From a virus: DNA of 64,000 nt. The notes under the pieces were generated by a model. The model did no database searches and had not been told where the DNA came from. It saw only the letters and a list, made by a program, of their open reading frames with translations. Shown here one piece after another: positions 16,089 through 26,706 of this stretch (the stretch's first letter is position 1; each line of letters starts with the position of its first letter). The DNA lies in IMG/VR virus record IMGVR_UViG_3300049793_000099, positions 32,911 to 96,910 of that record; one strand, given 5' to 3'. The position numbers and the translations under genes are program-made.

Positions 16089-16178
16089 ATGAGTAGATGT
16101 ACAGATACTGACAAAGACGAAGTTTGCACACAGCATCCTGAAACTTGTAGTAATCCAAATTGCACAAAACATAACTAA
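16089..16178 (+). CDS. cysteine-rich microprotein, 29 aa (putative)
   Basis: A short frame encodes MSRCTDTDKDEVC followed by TQHPETCSNPNCTKHN. It has four cysteines (4, 13, 20, 25) and two histidines (16 and 28) in 29 residues, a spacing suited to binding one zinc ion. It sits between the last membrane protein gene and the shared terminator, preceded by an A-rich leader typical of starts in this genome. Chance is possible at this length, but the Cys content is far above that of neighbouring frames. Confidence 0.4.
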   Translation: MSRCTDTDKDEVCTQHPETCSNPNCTKHN

Positions 16179-16184
16179 ATACAA

Positions 16185-16230
16185 AAAGCCACATACGACC
16201 TTTTACGGTTATATGTGGCTTTATTTTTTT
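16185..16230. terminator. bidirectional terminator between converging operons
   Basis: AAAGCCACATA (16185-16195) and TATGTGGCTTT (16212-16222) form an 11-base-pair perfect stem with a further short ACC/GGT pairing in the loop. A run of seven T (16224-16230) follows on the plus strand, and an A-run precedes it, giving U in the minus-strand transcript. The plus-strand early operon ends at 16178 and the minus-strand virion operon ends at 16242, so the element stops both. Confidence 0.88.
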
Positions 16231-16241
16231 AGACCCTTTAA

Positions 16242-19200
16242 TTATTTCCCCCAACGACTATTAAAAGAATTATAAAGCTCTTCTGATGTTACTCCTACTT
16301 TACTTAATATTGGAACTAATTTTTCAGTTTTTCTTTGAATTTTTAATTTACCTTTATTTTTACCACTTTCATATCTGTCATTAATTTCAGACCAATTCCA
16401 AGGTAAAATATATTCAAGTACATCTAATGTTTGTTCAATAATTCTTAATGATGGAATAGGTGATTTAGTAATTTTAGTAGCTTCACGAGGATCTCTAAAT
16501 TGACTAAGTTCTGATTCTAATCTTCTTGCTAAAAATGCAACAGTCCATAACCATTTTTTATCATCATCATCTCCTGCAGCACCAGCAGCTAACATACCAA
16601 TTAATGGTAATATTGCACCAGTTAAAGCTAATTCCATTACAGATTTTTTAATACCTGCTTTTTTATTATCAGATAATTCATTCCAATTGCTACTTATAAT
16701 ATCAAATTTAAGTTGTTTTAAAGCAGGGTAAATCGTATGACGTATAAATCTTACAGTTGATACATAAGAACCCTCTTCTGTTGTTCTAAGTGCATTATTA
16801 AAGTGTATATCATCCTCAGTTAAATCTTCTTCTTTAACTAAAGCTTTTGTTAAACCTCTAAATCTAGCTACAGCTTGTGGTATTAAATATCTTCTAAATA
16901 ATAAAATCATCTTACCCCACCAATGTCTATAAGCTTCAGGTTGCATATTAGAATCATAATTACCCATTGTATCAAAAAGTTTTCTTTTTACAAATAACAT
17001 AATTTGTTCTTTACCACCTTCTTTAATTTTAGAATTAAAACTTCTATTGGTATAAACAACTTTATTATCTAATCTAACAATTCCATCTTCATCTTTAAAT
17101 AACATATCTAATACTGAAACAGCTTTATCTTTCTCTACAATCTTACCGTTTTTATCAATATAATTATTACTATCATTCATAACTTTAATAGAATCTAATG
17201 TTGCCATTACCATTATAGATTGAACATAATGTTCACCACCTTCATGCATAAATTGTAAAGACTCAAAATTAACTGCTGTTTTAGCAATTGTATTTTTAAT
17301 ATAATCTTGTTGTTTAACGGTAAATCCACCAAAAGTATCAAACATTTGATTAATTTGATTTACAAAAGATTGTTTAATTGGTCTAGAATAATCTCCAGCA
17401 ATATTAGCTAAATCTTTAGTATAAATAGAATGTGCTTTTGAAACAGAACCTTTAGTTAAATGATTACCTGCAACTCTTTCTAAAAATATTTGAGCTTGTG
17501 CGTTTATAATATTTGCTGCTGCTGAAAATGTATTTAAAGATAAACCTACAGATGCAATCCAACCATTAGCAGTACTAATTGCTTTATTAACATCTAATGG
17601 ACCTAATTTATCATATTGAACATGTAAAATATCATAAAGATTTTTTTCAATAATATTCTCAATCATTTTAGCTTCGTTGGAAGTACCGTTAGAAGTTGTA
17701 GCTTCTTTTACTCTAGTTGCGTATTTATTAAGAATTGACTCACCACCTTTAGTTTTAATATAATATTCTTTATTTTTAGCAATCATTTTAATAGCTTCAA
17801 CTTTTATTGCAATTGCTTCTTTTTCTTGATAATTAATACCGTTAATTCTATTTAATCTATTAATAGTAAATAAATCTAAAGATTGTTGATCTGATGATAA
17901 TTTACCTCTGTAATGAACTCTTAAATAATGTATAGAATTACCTTTACTGTCTAAACGTTGTTCTTGATAACCAATGTCATCAGGTCTAATTTCAGTTAAA
18001 TCTTTAATTTTATCTTTAAGAATACCTTTTAAATTACCTTCAATAACTCTTTCTTCATCAGATTTAGTTACAGCTGGTAAATCATAATAAATAGCTCCTA
18101 CAAATTCACTAACTAAAGATTGTATTCCGTGAGTTTGTTCATCAGTTTTTTTAATAGTTTCAATAAAATAATTAAGAACTTCTTTTTCAGTTTTACTTAA
18201 TTTAGATAAATCATTTTTCCATTTAAAAGTAGGTATTCTTATACCATCTTTAACCGTAGTATTTTCTTTTCTAAATTTAGCAAAATCATTTTTAGCCTTA
18301 ATGTAATTTTTATCTTTGAAATTTTGAGAGTCTTTAATTTTAATATAAGACTCTTCTTTAGCGGCTTTAAACTTTTTATACTCTTCTTTAAATTTAATAG
18401 AGTATTCGCCTTTTAATATAGAATAACCAGTTGAATCAGTATCTAGGATATTTTTATATATCTCACCAGGTTTACTTGAATTTTTTTCTTTAACTAATTG
18501 TTCAAATAATTTAGATTCTTTAAAATCACCTTCTCTGGTTTGTTCAATAATTTTTTCTCTAGCTTGAGTAACTAAATTAGCTACAATACTTACTAATCTT
18601 GAATTATTATTAATAATATCACCAAACATTTGACCTGCCCAAGATATATCTGTACCAATACCAGTTAATAGATTGCCAACTTCGTTATCTAAATCAATTT
18701 GAATTTCTTCTAATCTTGGACCATTCATTTGTTTAGAAATCCATTCATCTTGACCTATATTAACCAAACCTCTTTGTTTGTATTCAATTGCTAATTGTTT
18801 ACGCCATTTATCTTCAACTTGAGGCAAATAATTAAGATTGTTTAATTGATTTTTAAGAATATCTGCTAATTTAGCATTAAAATCACTTTCTAAAACGGAA
18901 TTTCTACCAATAGCTTCTGTAATAGTGTCTTTAATTTCTTTAACAATATCTTCACCTATTTCATCTACTTTATCTTTTTGTAATGAAGATATTAATGTTT
19001 TAACATCGTCTACTAAATCATAAGAAGATAAATAAGTTCTATATAAATCAATTATTTCTAAACCATTATTAGCAGTTAAATCTTCCTTAATAAGCCTATC
19101 ATCTAATTGTTTAATTGTAGATAACATTGATTTAACATAAACGGCAATACCTTTCCATTGATTTAAACCATCAACCTTATTTATTTCTGATATTAAATCT

Positions 19201-20330
19201 TGAATATGTGCTTCAAATTTAGCACCTTTAGCCTCATTTTGTTTCTTATATTTTTTACTAAGATTTAGTAAATTATCTAAATTATCTTTAGCTTTATTTA
19301 AAGTTCTAGTAAGCCTATCTTCAACTGTTTCAATTTTAGTTTTAGATAAAGGTTTCTTATTTGCAAACATTGTTTTTTGAAGATTCATACCTCTATAATC
19401 CCTTCTATCTTGTTGAACATAATTAATAATTTCTTCAACAAGATTATCTGTTTCTTTAGTTTTAACTAACCTAAATAAACGTCTCACAGCATCAATAAAT
19501 TGTTTCCAATACGAAGTGTTATTTTCTTTATCTAAGCTTTTTAATTCATCTCTAAATGCTTTATTTGCATATATTTCAGCTACAAACTCTTTTTCATTAG
19601 TAAAACCATAACTTTCCATATCTGTAGAAAAATTACCAGTATTTTTAGCATGTTGATTAACTTGTAAATTCCAATATTTTTCATACATGTCTTTAACTAA
19701 TTTGGAAAATTCTTTTTCTTCAAAAGTAATAGGATTTAATAAAGCTTGTAATGATTGAGCATGAGCTAATTCATGAATAAAAGATTCGATTATAATATTT
19801 ATTGAATATTTTTTAAGTCTATCTTTACTAATTTGAATTGTATTAGTATCTCTACCAATTTGCATTACAGTGTTATCACTAACTAACGTAGACTCATTTA
19901 CAAGTTGAATTTTAGCTCCAGTTCTACCAATCAATCTTCTAGATTTTTCTAATAATTCAATACCAATAGGGGATAAATTCTTATAATTATTAAGAATATT
20001 TTCAAGAATTTCATCTACAGTAATTTTACCTTCCTCATCATTAAATAAAACTCTTATATTTTCATTAGAATAATTGACTGATTCATCACTAATAATTTTA
20101 GTATTTTTATTCCAATCTAATTCATTTTTTTTAGACCCTTTAAAATTGTTAAAAATATTTTTAACCTCTTCAACTTGTTCAGATTGAATAACATCTTCAA
20201 CTTTAGGATATGAATCTAAACCATTTTTATCTTGATATTGACTTATTCTCATTTCTAATAAGAGTGAAGGAAGCTTTGTAGCTTCCAACAACTCTTGAAA
20301 TTCTTTAATATCTGTTCTAATACAATTCAT
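16242..20330 (-). CDS. giant virion cargo protein with N-terminal zincin-like peptidase
   Basis: This 1362-residue protein is the last gene of the cargo operon, its ATG overlapping the stop of the RNA polymerase gene. Near the N-terminus, FIHELAH (HExxH at 186-190) follows a hydrophobic helix and is trailed by EFVAEIYAN with Glu252 as the likely third zinc ligand, the arrangement of zincin metallopeptidases. The middle is Lys/Glu-rich and helical. The C-terminal part has a Gly/Ala hydrophobic stretch (about 1235-1255) followed by an acidic DDDDKK run. Large polyvalent phage proteins often join peptidases to such regions, and they are packaged and injected. Cell-entry or processing protease is my inference; family length and site fit crAss-like cargo. 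Confidence 0.65.
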   Translation of the reverse strand: MNCIRTDIKEFQELLEATKLPSLLLEMRISQYQDKNGLDSYPKVEDVIQSEQVEEVKNIFNNFKGSKKNELDWNKNTKIISDESVNYSNENIRVLFNDEEGKITVDEILENILNNYKNLSPIGIELLEKSRRLIGRTGAKIQLVNESTLVSDNTVMQIGRDTNTIQISKDRLKKYSINIIIESFIHELAHAQSLQALLNPITFEEKEFSKLVKDMYEKYWNLQVNQHAKNTGNFSTDMESYGFTNEKEFVAEIYANKAFRDELKSLDKENNTSYWKQFIDAVRRLFRLVKTKETDNLVEEIINYVQQDRRDYRGMNLQKTMFANKKPLSKTKIETVEDRLTRTLNKAKDNLDNLLNLSKKYKKQNEAKGAKFEAHIQDLISEINKVDGLNQWKGIAVYVKSMLSTIKQLDDRLIKEDLTANNGLEIIDLYRTYLSSYDLVDDVKTLISSLQKDKVDEIGEDIVKEIKDTITEAIGRNSVLESDFNAKLADILKNQLNNLNYLPQVEDKWRKQLAIEYKQRGLVNIGQDEWISKQMNGPRLEEIQIDLDNEVGNLLTGIGTDISWAGQMFGDIINNNSRLVSIVANLVTQAREKIIEQTREGDFKESKLFEQLVKEKNSSKPGEIYKNILDTDSTGYSILKGEYSIKFKEEYKKFKAAKEESYIKIKDSQNFKDKNYIKAKNDFAKFRKENTTVKDGIRIPTFKWKNDLSKLSKTEKEVLNYFIETIKKTDEQTHGIQSLVSEFVGAIYYDLPAVTKSDEERVIEGNLKGILKDKIKDLTEIRPDDIGYQEQRLDSKGNSIHYLRVHYRGKLSSDQQSLDLFTINRLNRINGINYQEKEAIAIKVEAIKMIAKNKEYYIKTKGGESILNKYATRVKEATTSNGTSNEAKMIENIIEKNLYDILHVQYDKLGPLDVNKAISTANGWIASVGLSLNTFSAAANIINAQAQIFLERVAGNHLTKGSVSKAHSIYTKDLANIAGDYSRPIKQSFVNQINQMFDTFGGFTVKQQDYIKNTIAKTAVNFESLQFMHEGGEHYVQSIMVMATLDSIKVMNDSNNYIDKNGKIVEKDKAVSVLDMLFKDEDGIVRLDNKVVYTNRSFNSKIKEGGKEQIMLFVKRKLFDTMGNYDSNMQPEAYRHWWGKMILLFRRYLIPQAVARFRGLTKALVKEEDLTEDDIHFNNALRTTEEGSYVSTVRFIRHTIYPALKQLKFDIISSNWNELSDNKKAGIKKSVMELALTGAILPLIGMLAAGAAGDDDDKKWLWTVAFLARRLESELSQFRDPREATKITKSPIPSLRIIEQTLDVLEYILPWNWSEINDRYESGKNKGKLKIQRKTEKLVPILSKVGVTSEELYNSFNSRWGK

Positions 20331-23300
20331 TATGATTTACATTTTTTAATATACTCTTTAACATAATCTTCTCCAAATTCTCGAATCATATCGTTAAATT
20401 GCTCTTCATTAATAATATTCTCTCCCATTACTTCTTTATTTTGAATCCATAAATCATTTTCTAATTCAGATTCTTTCTTAATTATAACATTTTCTCTATA
20501 AAATATATCTCTAGGGTAGATAACCTCATTATTAAAAAACTCTAATTGTTGTTTATTTATAATTTCAACAACACCTTTACTAGGTTCTTTAAGGTTAATA
20601 CCGTTAGTATCAAAGTTAATGATTCTATTACCTTTCTTATCCTTCACATTAAGATTTTTAATATCAGTATATTCACCATTAATATTAAGGATAAATCTAG
20701 TATAAATACCTTGATAATTTGAATTATACCCAACTAATTTGTAATAAATTGGTGGATTTATACCATTAGAATCTTTTTTAATTCTAAAATATCCAACTTT
20801 TCCAGGTTTTTTAACTAAAAATCCATTAATATTTCTTAATTCTTTTTGAATTTGACTATCTGTAATATTTTTAACAAGTTTAGCATCTTCTAAATTAGAT
20901 AAATAAAATTGATCTATAAATATATCATCATTAACTTCTTCATAATTATCATATTCAAACGAGGTATCAATTATATATCTATTGATATTATTTCTATTAA
21001 ACCATTGTGTAGGAATCATAGTGAAGAATTGACTCATATGAGTGTTAAATCCAGATGTTAAATATGAATATTGAATAAGTTTATTAGCAAATTCTTCATC
21101 ATCATTTAATAAATCTAAAAATGAATTAATCATACTATCTTCAAATTCTTTAGATTTCTTTCTATTATTCAAACCTACAAATTCTAAAATATCCCCTTGT
21201 TTAACAGTCATTTGATCTATAATAGAATATAAACCTTCATTATTTTCTTTAAACAATTTAAATTCTTTAGGAAAATTCAAAGATAAATCTCTTCTTTCTT
21301 GATTAGTCATTTTAAGAGGTTGAAAACCTGACATAACATAACTATAAAAAGTCTTATCTAATTGTTTACTTAAATCCTCATTTAATAATATTTCATTATT
21401 AACATTGTGAGATATTTCATTAAAAGTATCTTGAATAGTATCATTAGCAACTAAGAATAATTTAGGATTGGATTTAACTATTTGTTCAGACTTAATGATT
21501 ATGTTTTTATAATATTTACTAAACATACTTTCAGAACCATTTGGATTTGTAAATTTAGAACTAAATCCTAATATAATATTTTTTTTAAATTTAACTTTAT
21601 CATCATAATCTAAACTATTATATTTTTCTTCAGCATCTAATATAGAATCTACAGCATTTTTAGATATAATTAATGAATTAACACTACCACCAATACCATT
21701 TACCATAAATTTAGATGCATCAATATTAATTTTAATAGCTTTAGATGCAGATTGATATTGTAAAAAAGTATTAAAAGCATTCATTTGAAAAGAATCTTCA
21801 TTTTCAATAACACCCTCTCTCAATTCTTTTAGACTTCTATTAAAAATATTAGTTTTATAAGAATTATCATAATTATCTTTACCAAACTTTTGTTCAATAA
21901 AAGTATCTTGTGTACTAATACCCTGATTTTGAGAACTTTCATATTGTTCAGAAAATTCTACATATTCTTTAATAACTGGTTGAGCTAAGAAAGCATTTAC
22001 ATAAAATGGATGTACACCTTTACGAAGTAATAAATTACCTGTATTAGTTGTCATAGTTACCCAATTACCTTCTGTAATATATGGGTCTTTAGCTATATCA
22101 ACAAATGCATTGAGAATTGCAGATAATGAATTACTAAGTTTAATAGATTTCAAACTATTAACATCTTTTTTAGAAAGACTTATTTCTTTAGCATAATAAT
22201 TTAAATCAGATTGGGATAATTCTTGTGAATATTCTTGGTCTAATTTGTCATTACTTTTAGGAACTTCAAAATTAGTTATACTTAAATCAGCTAAACTTCC
22301 TAATACATAATCCATTAATGAATTAGCTTGTTGTCCTACACCAGCCTTACCAGCTAAGAAACTATATTTAACATCTATATCTTTCAATTGATTAAATGTA
22401 GATAAATTAGTTGTAGATGCTACTTTAGCAATACTTCTGATATCATTTTTAATATAATCAAAATCTACAGGTGTCATTACTTCACCAATAACATTTTCAT
22501 TAAGTAAAACAGATTTATATAATTCAATTAATCTATTTTGTAAAGCTTCTTTAGTTTGTTCTGATTCAGGTTTATCATTATCATAATTTTGATAAACTAA
22601 TTTATTATCTTCAACTTTATAAGCTGGAAACATTAAATACATTTTATCAATATCATAATCAGAACCAGTTTTAGTAGTAATACCTGTATAAGCTACAACA
22701 GTATCGCCATTTTCTTCTGGAAGAATACCAACTATTTCCAAAGCATCATTAGATGATAAACCTTGATTAGGAATTCTATATCCAATAATATTTTCTAATA
22801 TTTTTCTATTTATAACACCATTTATAAACTCACCATTTTCATTTATATAACCAAATAATTTATCAGTATTACCGTTTTTATCTATATAATCTCTATAATT
22901 AGGAATATATTTAGCTATAAAACTACCTGATAACAATACACCACCTGGTCTAATTATTTTCTTACCGTTTTCAGATAATATAAATTCACCACTTTCATCT
23001 TTAAGAAATTGTGGTTCATGAGTAGTAGATAATGCTCTAGGACTCCACATAACTCCTTGTTTATCAGCATTTTCTTTATTAAGTCCAAAGTTACTCATCT
23101 GAATAAATGATCCACCATTAGTCTTAATTTTAAGAATTCTTTTAGTTAAGATAGAACTGAATATATTTTGTAATTTATCTTTAGCTTGAGCTACTCCATA
23201 AATACTAATTTCAGATTCTAAAGCATTAATAACATTTTGTGAACCACCTCTAGATTTTAATTCAGATATAATAGAATTGTAAAAACCTTCAATATTAGTT

Positions 23301-26300
23301 ATAGTTCCATCTTCAGCAACTCCAAATTCCTTTAATACTGATTCATAACCTAAGTTTGATAGTTCACCAATTACATTAGCGATATTTTCAACAATTTGAT
23401 TACCTGAAATTTCTTCATTATCTAAAATAAAATCTTTATCTAAATTAAAAGCTAAACCTTGGAATATATTCTTTTGAATTTGAGAACCTACTTCAGTATC
23501 GTGCATACCTTTAACAGGTAAATCTTGTTGAAGTTTCCATCCATTAGATGGGATTATAAAAGGTTTAAATGTAAAATTATCTAAAAGTTGACCATTATCA
23601 TTATGAATTTTAGTTGGTTTATTAGAACCTACTTTAATTGCATCAAATGTAACTAATTCATCAACTTTTTGAGTAATCATTTGATTGTATATTTTTTCAA
23701 GTTCATTGCCTTTACGCAATCTAGGAGATAATACAGCTTGTGAATATTTAAGAAATATTGGAACTCCGTTAACTGTTTGAAAATAAACTCCTTTTAATGG
23801 TGGGGCTACAGCTTTTAATTCTTCAGCAGTAAATGGTTCATTATTATTACCAAGTAATTTTTCATATACAGAATTATAAATATTATTCCATTTCCCAATT
23901 GATTGAACTAAAGTTTTCCATCTAGCTGGAGTAATCCAAGCTTGAGCATCTGCAGAATTAATCTTTTTGTATTTATTAGCTAAATCTTCACCTAATAATT
24001 CAATTAATTCTGGTAAGAATGGACTATCTATTTCAACACTTTCAATCGAAGCTATTGTATAATCTTTATTAACATTATCTAATCTTTGATATAAACCATC
24101 TGTATATGTAGCAGGTACACGCTTTTTATAATCTACTGCATTTTTATAATATGCAACATCTCCTGCAAACATTTTAGAATATTCAACATGAGATATTAAT
24201 GAGTTAATAAAGAAATCTGAAGAAGCTTTTAATGCATTATCAGATTTATATGAACCCCATATTTTAGTATCTAATTCTTTATTAATTATACCTTCAGAAG
24301 TTTTTTCAAATATTTTGTTTTTAACTAAATTATCTAAAGTTTCTTGAATACCATTTGATAATTCATTTGCAATATAAGATTTAATATCTAATTCAAATTG
24401 TGAATTTTTTAATGTACTTAGATAAGCATTACCTTCAGCATCATATATATTTTTGAAATTTAAATTAGAATCTTTAATTTTATCAGACGATAAAGATGGA
24501 AATAATTGTGATTTAAATGCATGACCTGCTCCCAAATGATAATAAACTCTTAATTTATCAGCATTTTTAGGATCGTTCATAAACTCACGTTCAAACTTCA
24601 TTCTTTTATATTCCGCATCAAAATAATTGAAAATTATATCAATAACTTCTTCATTAACAATAACATCTCTATTACCATTATCATATCTAGCATTAGTAGA
24701 TATATTTCTACCAATTGCTAATTCATATTGAGTTCCTTTATCTGCAGGAGTTGTAGTTCTATAAAAAGATTGTACTCCTTTAGTAAAACCTAATATCTTA
24801 TTAATAGTATCTGAAATATATTCCTGTTTGGAAATAGTTTTATTATCTTTACCTTCTATTGAATTTTCATCTGTTTGATAAGTATTAAAAGAAAATAATT
24901 CTAATTCATTAATACGCTTTTGAGATTCTTTAACTCTCTCCTGCTCTTGAACAGGTAGAGGTAAGAAATCTATAACTTGATATGTATCATCTAAAGCTAG
25001 TAAATATTTCATCCAATCCGAACCTTCATTATATTTAGAAATTTCATAATGTTTTAAAAGAATATTTCTATCTTTCTTCCAAGTTTTAATTGTATTAGAT
25101 AAATATGAAGGGTATGAATATACCCATTTTTGTTTACCTGCTGTAAATACAGAAGCATCTGAACCTTCAGATATATAAAAAGCTTCAGCTTTGGCTAATT
25201 GTTTAAATATAGTTTGATCTGATAAAATATTATCATAATTATTATTTTTATTATCAACAATATTTTTAATAAAATAACTTATATTATTGATTGTTTTATT
25301 GAATTTTTCTTCAGATAACTCATTATCATTATTAATTAATTTAAAATCATCTAAAAAATGTTGAAATCCTTTAATGGTATTTTCAACACCTAATTTTCTA
25401 AGTATATTAATAATATTTTGAACACTATCTAATTGATTATATTTAATCTTATTTAAATCACTTTTAATAATATTTAAGTAATCTTTATCTTCTTTAGATA
25501 TAGTAATACCATCTTTAGTTTCAGTGATAAATCTATCTTTAAAATTCTTATTCCATTCGTTAAATACATCAGATTCTTTCTTACCAGTTTCAGATATATT
25601 AATATTAGTTACCTCTTTAGTACCATCTTCATTATATTTATTAATGGTAGTATTATAATTATTAGTATCTAAATTAAATGCTTGACTAAATTCATTTTTA
25701 ATCTCATTACTTAAATCTGGTTGAGATAAAATTCTATATAATTCTTTAAAATAAGGTTTTTTATTCTCAAATTTTAATATCTCAGCTTTAAATATTTCAA
25801 ACACATCTTCTTGAACACCATCTTTAACAATTGCAATTTGATTTGTCAATTGAGGTAATAATGAAGCATATATTTCATCAAAAGATTTATAAATCGTATC
25901 ATTTAAAAACTCATCTTCTGCAGTAGTATCTTCAATTAAAGATAATCTTAATTTAACATTTGCAGAAGTATTATTTTTAGTAGTTCTTTCATTTGAAGCT
26001 ATACCAAATCCTGGATCTTTTTCATTCTCATTAATTTGAATTTCAACTAAATCAGTATCTTCATCATTATTATTAAAATTTTCAGAATATTTAATTTTAT
26101 AAGTTTCTAATGAATTAACTACATTATTAACAATTTCATCTAAATTTTCATATAAAGCAATTTCTAATAATTCAGCAGTGTCTTCAAATAAATAATCACC
26201 ACTATTTTTAAATACATTAATTCTTTCATTTAATTTATTAGCAATACTTTCTCTAATTGAAATAGTTTTACTATCTAAATTAATATTTTCAAAATCAATC

Positions 26301-26704
26301 TTTAAATTATTTTTAAAATAATTATTAACTAATACTTTAGTAATGCGTTCAATTTGTTCATTTGAAAATAAACCTTTTAATGATTTAGTATTTTCAATAA
26401 TCTCAACTTTATTTTTATCTTTATCTATATAATAATAGTTACCATTCTTTTCATTTTTATAAAGTTTAGGTTCACCATTTTCTTCAATACGAGATTGTCC
26501 AGATTTATAATCATATTTTGCAGATTGTAACATTGGGTTTACTTCATAATCTTCAATCCAATTACCAAAATTAGTTAAAAAATCTTTATCATTCTTAAAA
26601 TAGGAATGAAGAGTTGCTGCTAACTCTTCATCTCCATTATAAGCCTCTAATATTGTATTGTATAAACTGGATTCTTGTCCATTTACTATAAATTTACACG
26701 CCAT
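20330..26704 (-). CDS. virion-packaged DNA-dependent RNA polymerase, crAss-like
   Basis: At 2124 residues this is the largest gene here. Residues 1349-1353 read DYDID in the context TKTGSDYDIDKMYLMFP. crAss-like phages carry a single-chain virion RNA polymerase of about 2,200 residues whose double-psi barrel active site has the signature DFDxD; Tyr for Phe is a conservative variant. The three Asp would bind the catalytic magnesium. Position in the chain (about two thirds along), length and neighbouring cargo genes all agree. The enzyme is expected to be packaged in the capsid, injected with the DNA, and to transcribe early genes before host polymerase is used. The rest of the chain gives no motif I can read by eye. 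Confidence 0.82.
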   Translation of the reverse strand: MACKFIVNGQESSLYNTILEAYNGDEELAATLHSYFKNDKDFLTNFGNWIEDYEVNPMLQSAKYDYKSGQSRIEENGEPKLYKNEKNGNYYYIDKDKNKVEIIENTKSLKGLFSNEQIERITKVLVNNYFKNNLKIDFENINLDSKTISIRESIANKLNERINVFKNSGDYLFEDTAELLEIALYENLDEIVNNVVNSLETYKIKYSENFNNNDEDTDLVEIQINENEKDPGFGIASNERTTKNNTSANVKLRLSLIEDTTAEDEFLNDTIYKSFDEIYASLLPQLTNQIAIVKDGVQEDVFEIFKAEILKFENKKPYFKELYRILSQPDLSNEIKNEFSQAFNLDTNNYNTTINKYNEDGTKEVTNINISETGKKESDVFNEWNKNFKDRFITETKDGITISKEDKDYLNIIKSDLNKIKYNQLDSVQNIINILRKLGVENTIKGFQHFLDDFKLINNDNELSEEKFNKTINNISYFIKNIVDNKNNNYDNILSDQTIFKQLAKAEAFYISEGSDASVFTAGKQKWVYSYPSYLSNTIKTWKKDRNILLKHYEISKYNEGSDWMKYLLALDDTYQVIDFLPLPVQEQERVKESQKRINELELFSFNTYQTDENSIEGKDNKTISKQEYISDTINKILGFTKGVQSFYRTTTPADKGTQYELAIGRNISTNARYDNGNRDVIVNEEVIDIIFNYFDAEYKRMKFEREFMNDPKNADKLRVYYHLGAGHAFKSQLFPSLSSDKIKDSNLNFKNIYDAEGNAYLSTLKNSQFELDIKSYIANELSNGIQETLDNLVKNKIFEKTSEGIINKELDTKIWGSYKSDNALKASSDFFINSLISHVEYSKMFAGDVAYYKNAVDYKKRVPATYTDGLYQRLDNVNKDYTIASIESVEIDSPFLPELIELLGEDLANKYKKINSADAQAWITPARWKTLVQSIGKWNNIYNSVYEKLLGNNNEPFTAEELKAVAPPLKGVYFQTVNGVPIFLKYSQAVLSPRLRKGNELEKIYNQMITQKVDELVTFDAIKVGSNKPTKIHNDNGQLLDNFTFKPFIIPSNGWKLQQDLPVKGMHDTEVGSQIQKNIFQGLAFNLDKDFILDNEEISGNQIVENIANVIGELSNLGYESVLKEFGVAEDGTITNIEGFYNSIISELKSRGGSQNVINALESEISIYGVAQAKDKLQNIFSSILTKRILKIKTNGGSFIQMSNFGLNKENADKQGVMWSPRALSTTHEPQFLKDESGEFILSENGKKIIRPGGVLLSGSFIAKYIPNYRDYIDKNGNTDKLFGYINENGEFINGVINRKILENIIGYRIPNQGLSSNDALEIVGILPEENGDTVVAYTGITTKTGSDYDIDKMYLMFPAYKVEDNKLVYQNYDNDKPESEQTKEALQNRLIELYKSVLLNENVIGEVMTPVDFDYIKNDIRSIAKVASTTNLSTFNQLKDIDVKYSFLAGKAGVGQQANSLMDYVLGSLADLSITNFEVPKSNDKLDQEYSQELSQSDLNYYAKEISLSKKDVNSLKSIKLSNSLSAILNAFVDIAKDPYITEGNWVTMTTNTGNLLLRKGVHPFYVNAFLAQPVIKEYVEFSEQYESSQNQGISTQDTFIEQKFGKDNYDNSYKTNIFNRSLKELREGVIENEDSFQMNAFNTFLQYQSASKAIKINIDASKFMVNGIGGSVNSLIISKNAVDSILDAEEKYNSLDYDDKVKFKKNIILGFSSKFTNPNGSESMFSKYYKNIIIKSEQIVKSNPKLFLVANDTIQDTFNEISHNVNNEILLNEDLSKQLDKTFYSYVMSGFQPLKMTNQERRDLSLNFPKEFKLFKENNEGLYSIIDQMTVKQGDILEFVGLNNRKKSKEFEDSMINSFLDLLNDDEEFANKLIQYSYLTSGFNTHMSQFFTMIPTQWFNRNNINRYIIDTSFEYDNYEEVNDDIFIDQFYLSNLEDAKLVKNITDSQIQKELRNINGFLVKKPGKVGYFRIKKDSNGINPPIYYKLVGYNSNYQGIYTRFILNINGEYTDIKNLNVKDKKGNRIINFDTNGINLKEPSKGVVEIINKQQLEFFNNEVIYPRDIFYRENVIIKKESELENDLWIQNKEVMGENIINEEQFNDMIREFGEDYVKEYIKKCKS

Positions 26705-26706
26705 AA

